Position numbers and translations under genes: made by a program. Positions 7,788 to 13,337 of a DNA stretch of 13,337 bases are shown here, in pieces; positions within the stretch are counted from its first letter, which is position 1, and each line of letters starts with the position of its first letter. This stretch comes from Alphaproteobacteria bacterium. GTDB lineage: Bacteria; Pseudomonadota; Alphaproteobacteria; Sneathiellales; Sneathiellaceae. The stretch spans positions 1 through 13,337 of the forward strand of contig SBHH01000358.1 of the NCBI GenBank assembly GCA_006226265.1, written 5' to 3'. The notes beneath the pieces are model-generated. The model made no database searches. It had not been told where the DNA came from and saw nothing but the letters and a program-made list of their open reading frames with translations.

Positions 7788-7816
7788 TTGTAAGAGTGGT
7801 CGGCAATCCCTAATAT
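7788..7816 (+). promoter_or_regulatory. Possible promoter of the cytochrome b561-like gene
   Basis: TTGTAA (7788-7793) and TAATAT (7811-7816) are separated by 17 bases, each matching 4 of 6 consensus positions. This gives a start near 7823 and a leader of about 23 bases that includes the GGAG ribosome site at 7835-7838. Confidence 0.4.
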
Positions 7817-7845
7817 TCAGGCTTCAACCGAGACGGAGACCACCT

Positions 7846-8430
7846 GTGTTTTATGATCGCTTTACCCGCTTTCTGCATTTGTTTCTCGCGCTCGGCGTCA
7901 TCGCCCAGCTTGCCCTCAGCGAATGGATGCATCATCCGCGACCGACGCGTGCAGGCGATAATCTTTACGAATTTCATGAATATATAGGCCTCTCGCTGAT
8001 GGTGATCCTGATTTTGCACTGGCTTTGGTCTTTCGTGCGACCGGGCCGTGTGCCGCTCTCGCAGCTTTTCCCATGGTTCAGCCGTGTGCGCATGGCAGAC
8101 CTCATTACGGATGTGAAGCTTTATCTTTCCCATCTCATCCGGCTCAAACTTCCGGGAACGAAGGAGCCGAGTCCGCTTGCGGGTGCGATTCAGGGGGCGG
8201 GCCTTGTGGTGGCGACCGGTATGGCCGTTTCGGGCACCGTCATCTATTTCGCTGTTCCGGAGACCTGGGTGATCGAAGGCTGGGTCCGGCGGGTTTTCCA
8301 GATCCACGAGCTGCTCGCGAACCTCATGTGGGCCTATCTGATCCTCCATGCGGCGGCGGCCATCACTCATCAACTGTTCGGTCATGAGGGTTTGTTCCCC
8401 ATGCTTGCTTTCTGGCGCAGGATGGACTAG
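7846..8430 (+). CDS. Cytochrome b561-like four-helix membrane protein (b/b6 domain)
   Basis: A 194-residue inner-membrane di-haem b-type cytochrome of the Ni-hydrogenase cytb/b561 family, which passes electrons between the quinone pool and a partner. Four hydrophobic helices lie at about 8-26, 46-64, 115-136 and 152-172. Histidines in or next to them (H11, H44, H58, H154, H168, H175) include the expected axial haem ligands. The start is GTG at 7846, with GGAG at 7835-7838 and 7-base spacing; no earlier ATG fits. It stands alone in the + strand between convergent and divergent neighbours, so its partner cannot be named. A YceJ-like superoxide-oxidase role is possible for stand-alone members (family knowledge, not shown here). 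Confidence 0.88.
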   Translation: MFYDRFTRFLHLFLALGVIAQLALSEWMHHPRPTRAGDNLYEFHEYIGLSLMVILILHWLWSFVRPGRVPLSQLFPWFSRVRMADLITDVKLYLSHLIRLKLPGTKEPSPLAGAIQGAGLVVATGMAVSGTVIYFAVPETWVIEGWVRRVFQIHELLANLMWAYLILHAAAAITHQLFGHEGLFPMLAFWRRMD

Positions 8431-8437
8431 CCAATAA

Positions 8438-8463
8438 AAAGCCGCCGGAAAACCGGCGGCTTT
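8438..8463. terminator. Bidirectional intrinsic terminator between the b561 and MCP genes
   Basis: The arms AAAGCCGCCGG (8438-8448) and CCGGCGGCTTT (8453-8463) form an 11-bp stem with an AAAA loop. On the - strand five T follow the stem, so it terminates the chemoreceptor operon well. On the + strand the T-run is broken (TTTCGTCTTTT) but still usable. It lies 7 bases after the b561 stop and 21 bases from the MCP stop. Confidence 0.9.
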
Positions 8464-8484
8464 CGTCTTTTATGCGGGGCCGGA

Positions 8485-10260
8485 TCAGCCAGCCATGCTG
8501 CGGATATCGCGAAGCACGGCATCCACCTCGGCCTGCAGCTTGGCGGACATGTCCGTCAGCTCGTTGACCGAGCCCAGCAGGTCGTTTGCGGTATTGCCCG
8601 ACGCCGAGGCCATCTTGGCCACGTCCTGCACGCTTTTCGAAACTTCCGCTGTGTTTGAGGAGGCCTGCTGCACATTGCGGGTGATCTCAAGCGTGGCGGA
8701 ATTCTGCTCTTCGACCGCATTGGCCATCACCTGAACGGTCTCGTTCATGCGGACCAGCATCTCCTCGATGCTCTTGACGGCATTGACCGCGTTGGCGGTG
8801 GCCGACTGCATCTCGTCGATCTGGCGGGTGATCTCTTCGGTCGCGTGGGTGGTCTGGGACGCAAGACCCTTCACCTCGGAGGCCACGACCGCGAAGCCCT
8901 TGCCGGCATCGCCTGCACGCGCCGCCTCAATGGTGGCGTTGAGGGCGAGCAGGTTGGTCTGCGAAGCAATGCTGTTGATCAGTTCGATCACATTGCCGAT
9001 TTCCCCGGCCGAGACGGACAGCTTGCCGACAACCTCGTCGGTGTCCTGCGCGGCCTGAAGGGTATCCTTGAACAGCGAAGTGGAGACATCTACCTGACGG
9101 CCGATCTCCTGCAGGGAGGCGGACAGTTCTTCCGCGGCGGAAGCAACGCCGCTCACGTTACCCGCAGCCTGTTCGGCCGCGGAGGCGATGGTGCTGGAAT
9201 GGCGGTCGGTGTCGGCGGCGCTTGATACCATGCCGCGGGCCTTCTCCTCCATATGGCTTGCGGAGCCGGAGATCTGATGCGCAACAGAATTGATGCTGAG
9301 TTCCAGCTTTTCGGCCAGTTCATGGATCAAGCGGTTGCGTTCGGCGGTTGCCTCGGCATCGGCCTGTTCCTTCTGCTTGCGGGTTTCCGCCTCGCGGGCC
9401 AGTTCCTCGTGGCGGCTCTGCTCCTCTCGGGTGGCCTTGGCTTCGGCTTCGCGCTTCTGTTCGATTTCTAGGGCGCGAACTTTTTCGGCATTGGCCTTGA
9501 AGACCTGCACGGCACGGGACATGTCGCCGACATCGTCTTTGCGCGCCAGACCCTCGACTTCAACCGCCTCGTCGCCATCGGCAAGGGCTGTCATGGCCCC
9601 GGTGAGACGGGAAAGCGGCTTGCCGATGAAACGATTCAGGAGAAAGCCTGTGACAACAAGGATTGCGACCAGGGCGATCGCCGACATCATGACCTGCTGC
9701 CGCAGATTTCTGGCAAGCTGTTCGTTAAGCTGCGAAAGGCTCCAGGAGAAGGTGGCGTAGCCGACGGCTTCCCCTTTCGCGGTCTTGACCGGAAGGATGA
9801 TGTGATGCCGCTGACCCGTGACATCGCAGCAAAGACCTTCCTTGTTGATCTGGTCAATATTATCGCGGAACAGCTTGTCCAGATTGGCATCTTCGGCGTC
9901 CGACGCCTTGTAGTCGGACAGCAAATTGCCTTCATTGTCATAGGTCATAAGGACAGTGAGCTGGGCCCCGTGAGATTTCAGAAGTTCGTCATAAACCTCC
10001 TTGATCTTGTCGACCTTTTTCCATTTGACGGCACCGGAAAGCTGCTTGGTGATCTGCTCACTGATTGTGAGGTCATCCGCCATGGCAAATTTTTCCATTT
10101 GCGCGCGCTGGTCCCGAAGGCTTAGAAAAACCAGAAGGGACAGTCCCAGAAGGGTGGTCGCGAAGACCACCAGGAGGATTTTACGGCTGACCGTAAGGCG
10201 GCTGGCTTTCTTTTCCGTGCTTTCCGATACCTCGGAGACGGGCAATTCTGCAGTCGTCAT
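8485..10260 (-). CDS. Methyl-accepting chemotaxis protein with periplasmic sensor and HAMP
   Basis: A 591-residue chemoreceptor. It has an unusually long cytoplasmic N-terminal tail (1-26), TM1 (about 27-47), a periplasmic sensor of about 140 residues (48-188), TM2 (about 189-212), HAMP (213-265), a charged coiled-coil linker rich in E/K/A/R (about 258-320) and the signalling domain. The kinase-contact tip is canonical: NSIASQTNLLALNATIEAARAG (429-450, given in parts) then KGFAVVASEVKGLA (454-467). The sensor contains a vicinal C143-C144 and H152-H153, and its strand pattern (LTVLMTYDNEGNLL, then IILPVKTAKGEAVGYATFS) resembles a single Cache fold. No C-terminal CheR-docking pentapeptide is present (it ends RSMAG). 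It is the second gene after a secreted Cache protein, 36 bases downstream, with AGGA as ribosome site. The ligand is unknown. Confidence 0.95.
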   Translation of the reverse strand: MTTAELPVSEVSESTEKKASRLTVSRKILLVVFATTLLGLSLLVFLSLRDQRAQMEKFAMADDLTISEQITKQLSGAVKWKKVDKIKEVYDELLKSHGAQLTVLMTYDNEGNLLSDYKASDAEDANLDKLFRDNIDQINKEGLCCDVTGQRHHIILPVKTAKGEAVGYATFSWSLSQLNEQLARNLRQQVMMSAIALVAILVVTGFLLNRFIGKPLSRLTGAMTALADGDEAVEVEGLARKDDVGDMSRAVQVFKANAEKVRALEIEQKREAEAKATREEQSRHEELAREAETRKQKEQADAEATAERNRLIHELAEKLELSINSVAHQISGSASHMEEKARGMVSSAADTDRHSSTIASAAEQAAGNVSGVASAAEELSASLQEIGRQVDVSTSLFKDTLQAAQDTDEVVGKLSVSAGEIGNVIELINSIASQTNLLALNATIEAARAGDAGKGFAVVASEVKGLASQTTHATEEITRQIDEMQSATANAVNAVKSIEEMLVRMNETVQVMANAVEEQNSATLEITRNVQQASSNTAEVSKSVQDVAKMASASGNTANDLLGSVNELTDMSAKLQAEVDAVLRDIRSMAG

Positions 10261-10296
10261 GTTGAGTTTATCCTGTGCGTGAGGGATATGGCCGGA

Positions 10297-10881
10297 TCAG
10301 TCCAGCAGTTCGATATTCACACCAACTGTAACGGCGCCGATCGGCTTCTTGCTTCCGGGATCAACGATCGTGATGCTGACCTGCGACTGGTAGGTCTGGG
10401 AGCTGTCGTCGAATTCAACCTCGTCGATCAGAACGCCGTCAGGACCCGCGCCATAGGACTTCTGCCATTTGGCTTCATCGCCCTGCCAGTAGTCGGAGGT
10501 GATGTCGCTCTGGCCGACATTGAGGCCCTTGTTGTCCATCACGAAAATTTCGGTATAGAGGCCTTCGGACTTGTCCTTGATGCCCTTCAGGTAACCCGAG
10601 AGGGCATTGCCAAGCACGGCGTTGATCAGCTTCTGGTCGCCGCCCTTGATTTCGGCGCGCCATTCCTTGTCCTTGGCGTCGACACCGCTCTGGTCGAGGC
10701 TGGCATTGGCGGCATTCTGGGCCTTGATGGCGGAGACGACCTCGTCACTTTGCGCCCAGGTGCGAATATCGGTGTCGATCAGCTTGCGAAGACCGGCTTC
10801 ATATTCGTTTGCGCTCGCAAAAGCAGGGACGGCAAGAAAGGCGATGCCGGCAACAAAGGTGAGAAACATGGTACGGATCAT
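10297..10881 (-). CDS. Secreted single Cache (PDC) domain protein upstream of the MCP
   Basis: A 194-residue predicted periplasmic protein with no enzyme motif. Residues 1-24 form a signal peptide (MIRTMFLTFVAGIAFLAVPAFASA) with likely cleavage before NEYE. A helical part (25-105) is followed by a PAS-like Cache core (about 108-192): YTEIFVMDNKGLNVG, the SDYWQGDEAKWQ segment (129-140) seen in ligand-binding Cache domains, and a closing strand pair SQVSITIVDPGSKKPIGAVTVGV. No transmembrane helix follows, so it is a free sensor domain. The frame opens at a TTG at 10899, but the ATG at 10881 is chosen because GGAG lies exactly 7 bases before it and the signal peptide then starts normally. Being first in an operon with a chemoreceptor, it may present a small molecule to that receptor (inference). 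No name is known to me. Confidence 0.8.
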   Translation of the reverse strand: MIRTMFLTFVAGIAFLAVPAFASANEYEAGLRKLIDTDIRTWAQSDEVVSAIKAQNAANASLDQSGVDAKDKEWRAEIKGGDQKLINAVLGNALSGYLKGIKDKSEGLYTEIFVMDNKGLNVGQSDITSDYWQGDEAKWQKSYGAGPDGVLIDEVEFDDSSQTYQSQVSITIVDPGSKKPIGAVTVGVNIELLD

Positions 10882-10893
10882 CTCGGGACTCCA

Positions 10894-10915
10894 GTTCAAA
10901 ATCTTGATTTTGGAC
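10894..10915. promoter_or_regulatory. 22-bp near-perfect palindrome before the Cache-MCP operon
   Basis: The arms GTTCAAAATC (10894-10903) and GATTTTGGAC (10906-10915) are complementary at 9 of 10 positions around a TT centre, the exception being a T/G. It sits two bases upstream of the GGAG ribosome site of the Cache gene. It could be an operator for a dimeric regulator or a leader hairpin that limits translation. Confidence 0.5.
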
Positions 10916-11073
10916 AGTAAATAAACCGGCTTTTTCGGCCCATCCGGACAAATCGGGCCGGATTACTACAATTTATATAAAATAACTGGAAACTGCTTTA
11001 GAAAGAGTTAAAACGTCCGGAAGGAAAGGGAGAAGGCGGGGAATTGGAGGTAATTTCCCGTCAGAGCATGGCG

Positions 11074-13071
11074 TCACGCCGCGTTGCGGTCTTTGCCTTC
11101 CCATTTTGGAAAGGTAACGGTTACTTTCGTTCCAAGGCCCAGCTCGCTTTCGATATCGAGAGTGCCGCGCTGCGCGGTGACGATGGACTTGACAATGGAG
11201 AGTCCGAGCCCGACCCCCTCATTTGCGACGAGAGAACTGTTTTCTCCCTTTACAAAGGGCTCTACGACGGTCGCGAGATGCTCCTTGCGTATGCCGATGC
11301 CTGTATCGGCAACGGAAATTTCGACTTGCTGCCCGAGATCAGAGGCGGAGAGCGTGATATCATCCCCCGGATGTGAGAATTTGAGAGAATTGGCAAGCAG
11401 GTTGAGGAAAATCTGCCGGGTTGCGGGCATGTCCGCATTGATGTCGGGCAGATTGCCGGGCAGCCTCAGTTCAATCGTGATATCCCGCTGTTCCGCCCGC
11501 TGGCTGACCATATTGATGCAGTCCTTCAGAAGTTCGGCAATCGAGACAGGTTCCATCACCAGCTTGCGCTTGCCAAGCTCAATGGCCGATATATCCAGCA
11601 CCTCGTCGATCAGGGACAGAAGGTGCTTGCCGCTCGCATTGATATCTTTTGCGTAATCGAGGTACCGCTCGTTGCCGAGATCGCCAAAATACTGCCCTGT
11701 CAGGATATCGGAAAAGCCGATGATGGCGTTGAGCGGAGTGCGCAGCTCATGGCTCATGGTGGCAAGGAATTTCGATTTCGACTGGCTCGCCTCTTCGGCC
11801 TTCATCAGAGCAAGCCGGAGCGTCTCCTCGGTTCGCTTGTTCGCTGTAATATCGGTATTGACGGTGCCAAGCGCGATCACCTCACCCTCGGCATTCAGGA
11901 TCGGGAATTTCTGGAACAGGATCGAGACGGTCCGTCCGTCGGCAAGAATGCGCTGATATTCCTCGCTGGAGGGGCGCTTGCTTTTGACAACATTTTTCTC
12001 ATGGTATCGCACGGCATCGATATGCTCTTCCGAGAAGAATGAATCCAGCGTATTGCCGATGATCGGCAGATTTTCCGGATTGAACCATTCCTGCCAGCGG
12101 GTGTTGACATGCAGGTATCGGCCTTTGAGATCCTTGATATTGACAGCCGAGGGTGAGAACTCCATGAAGGAACGGAACAGAGCGTCATTTTCCCGCAACT
12201 TTGCCTGGTGAACAAGTGTCAGGTACAGAAGAATGCTAACGACAGCCGTCAGGACAAGCAAGGCCGCCAGAACCAGCTCGTCAAGAATGGTGTCATGAGC
12301 TTCGGTGTTGAAATCGGAGGCCGACATGGTGATTTTCCATTGCCGGTTCCCGACGTTGATGGTTTCTGAAAGAACGGGCGCCCGATCGGAGATGGGACGG
12401 TTCTTGAATACAATCTTGTCGCCATCGGTAATGAGAACATCATACAGCGAGAGAAGATCGCCGTCGATTGCCGCCTGGACAAGAGGCGCTGCGCGGAAGA
12501 CGATATCGAGGTAACCGATATTTTTTCCGGCCCGGATGATCGGGATATAGGCAACAAATCCGTTTCCGCCCTGTTGCAGGGTGATGGGCGCCGTCAACTG
12601 GGGCTTGCCCGTCTCATCGGCGCGCTTCAAAGCGGCTTTCGGCTCGGGCAGGTTTCGTACATTCAGATTGAGCGCGGGCAGGTTTTGCTTGTATGGATAG
12701 ATCCAGCGGATGACACCATCGGGATCGACCCAGTTGATGGCCTGAAAATCACTGAACAGCTCATAGGCAGAATGTGCTTCGGCCAGAAAGGAAATTTTCC
12801 CCTGAATATGTCCTTGCGCCATCTGTCGGCGGATATATTCCGCAATCGTCAGCCGGGTCAGGATATGTGCCTCCAACTGGGCCGAGAGATGCTCAAGGTT
12901 GCTGTGCGTTTTTCTTTGAAGGAGGTCTGATTGCCTGCTCGGCGCCAGAAGCCAGCCACCGATCACGAGCGCAGTCAAGATCACCCAGACGCCAAAGGAT
13001 ATCCGTCTTGGGTACCGTGTCATGTTTCCTGGCAGACGCTTGACGCTATTGACTGGTGACAATCGATCCAT
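11074..13071 (-). CDS. CHASE-PAS sensor histidine kinase
   Basis: A 665-residue membrane kinase. TM1 (about 25-43), an extracytoplasmic CHASE domain (about 50-255, with [12 protein letters not shown] at 112-123 and [11 protein letters not shown] at 168-178), TM2 (about 264-286), a PAS domain (about 295-410), a short coiled coil, HisKA with phosphorylatable H441 in [19 protein letters not shown], and an HATPase domain: N-box N557/N561 ([10 protein letters not shown]), DTGIGI (589-594), [11 protein letters not shown] (619-629). All catalytic residues are present. There is no receiver or Hpt domain, and no response regulator gene is adjacent, so its partner is elsewhere. The C terminus ends soon after the ATPase fold. 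An ATG at 13023 (residue 17, after AGGAAAC) is a credible later start that still keeps TM1. CHASE domains in other organisms bind cytokinin-like or other small molecules; the ligand here is unknown. Confidence 0.94.
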   Translation of the reverse strand: MDRLSPVNSVKRLPGNMTRYPRRISFGVWVILTALVIGGWLLAPSRQSDLLQRKTHSNLEHLSAQLEAHILTRLTIAEYIRRQMAQGHIQGKISFLAEAHSAYELFSDFQAINWVDPDGVIRWIYPYKQNLPALNLNVRNLPEPKAALKRADETGKPQLTAPITLQQGGNGFVAYIPIIRAGKNIGYLDIVFRAAPLVQAAIDGDLLSLYDVLITDGDKIVFKNRPISDRAPVLSETINVGNRQWKITMSASDFNTEAHDTILDELVLAALLVLTAVVSILLYLTLVHQAKLRENDALFRSFMEFSPSAVNIKDLKGRYLHVNTRWQEWFNPENLPIIGNTLDSFFSEEHIDAVRYHEKNVVKSKRPSSEEYQRILADGRTVSILFQKFPILNAEGEVIALGTVNTDITANKRTEETLRLALMKAEEASQSKSKFLATMSHELRTPLNAIIGFSDILTGQYFGDLGNERYLDYAKDINASGKHLLSLIDEVLDISAIELGKRKLVMEPVSIAELLKDCINMVSQRAEQRDITIELRLPGNLPDINADMPATRQIFLNLLANSLKFSHPGDDITLSASDLGQQVEISVADTGIGIRKEHLATVVEPFVKGENSSLVANEGVGLGLSIVKSIVTAQRGTLDIESELGLGTKVTVTFPKWEGKDRNAA

Positions 13072-13205
13072 CCGTATTCTTTAATGAATTAAACCCTAAA
13101 AAAGCTTAAACAAACTGAATAAATCGCAACAAATCCCGCCCGTCGGCCGCAATTAACTGCACCGGTCCGGAGCGGAAATTCAGAATAACTCTGGGCAAAC
13201 ATTTC

Positions 13206-13218
13206 CCCGCATTGCGGG
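13206..13218. repeat. Short palindrome CCCGCA-T-TGCGGG
   Basis: Perfect 6-base arms (13206-13211 and 13213-13218) around a single T in the region upstream of the histidine kinase. The arms contain the same TGCGG/CCGCA core that recurs 40-90 bases to the right, which suggests a binding site of one regulator. Confidence 0.4.
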
Positions 13219-13251
13219 ATACATCCATAAACCGGGGCTATGCACTCGATT

Positions 13252-13304
13252 TGCGGTAAATTTACTGCGGTTACTATTGCTTGGCATCAAACAATGCTTA
13301 CCGC
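13252..13304. repeat. TGCGGT(A/T)A repeat cluster with inverted copy
   Basis: TGCGGTAA (13252-13259) and TGCGGTTA (13266-13273) are direct repeats 14 bases apart. TTACCGC (13298-13304) is the inverted form of GCGGTAA. A perfect 10-bp palindrome, GTAAATTTAC, lies at 13256-13265, between the first two copies. This is the left-hand flank of whatever gene begins past the right edge, or a distal control region for the histidine kinase. The rest of 13072-13251 is AT-rich near the kinase and holds no gene that I can see. Confidence 0.4.
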
Positions 13305-13337
13305 GAACGAGAGGCTCATTAACCATAAAGGATGATA

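Noticed and set aside
10935..10965. An inverted repeat CGGCCC / GGGCCG between the kinase and the Cache gene, considered as the kinase terminator
   Set aside because: On the kinase strand it is followed by a run of A, not T. The pairing is only 6 bp with a long loop.
11038..11060. A hairpin GGGGAATT / AATTTCCC just after the histidine kinase stop
   Set aside because: The stem has a G-T pair and no T-tract follows on the kinase strand, so I could not call it a terminator.
13282..13297. A possible sigma-54 promoter, TGGCA...ATGC
   Set aside because: The GG and GC dinucleotides are 11 bases apart instead of the required 10, and the -12 half is a poor match.
13332..13337. A possible start codon ATG at the right edge preceded by AAAGG
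   Set aside because: AAAGG abuts the ATG without the needed spacing, and only two codons are visible, so a gene start cannot be supported. AAAGGA may serve an ATG just beyond the window.

Overview
The window looks like chromosomal DNA of a free-living, respiring, motile alphaproteobacterium. The signs are high GC in the genes, a three-gene transhydrogenase (pntAA/pntAB/pntB) preceded by a tiny aa3-type cytochrome oxidase subunit IV, many GTG/ATG starts behind GGAG-type ribosome sites, and -35-dominated promoter-like sites. I cannot fix the genus. No phage, transposon, CRISPR array, tRNA or rRNA was seen. Coding density is high, and the longest stretch without a gene is 266 bases, at the right end.

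Layout. (1) 23-1948, + strand: a sugar-nucleotide (probably UDP-glucuronate 4-) epimerase, then two tandem hotdog-fold PaaI-type thioesterases, packed with 6-base and 0-base gaps as one operon. (2) 2000-3772, +: an M3-family oligoendopeptidase F. (3) 3907-6974, +: a 42-residue cytochrome c oxidase subunit IV-like membrane protein, then pntAA, pntAB and pntB, the proton-translocating NAD(P) transhydrogenase. This block ends in a strong terminator (6997-7027) that also suits the convergent gene. (4) 7040-7657, -: a PPOX-class FMN flavoprotein, back to back with (5) 7846-8430, +: a four-helix cytochrome b561-like protein. (6) A second terminator with the same GCCGCCGG stem (8438-8463) separates it from a convergent sensory unit on the - strand: a secreted single-Cache-domain protein (10297-10881), then a methyl-accepting chemotaxis protein (8485-10260). 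(7) 11074-13071, -: an orphan CHASE-PAS hybrid-free sensor histidine kinase. Its upstream region (13072-13337) holds a cluster of TGCGG repeats and may also drive a gene leaving the window to the right.

How it fits together. The central block is bioenergetic: a terminal-oxidase small subunit, NADPH production driven by proton-motive force, and a b-type cytochrome. The right part is signal transduction. The least ordinary unit is the secreted Cache protein encoded just before a chemoreceptor that already has its own periplasmic sensor. A near-perfect 22-bp palindrome sits right against the ribosome site of this pair. I found no convincing wholly new system. The Cache/MCP pair, the structured leaders around the coxIV-pnt genes and the repeat cluster at the right edge are the best leads.
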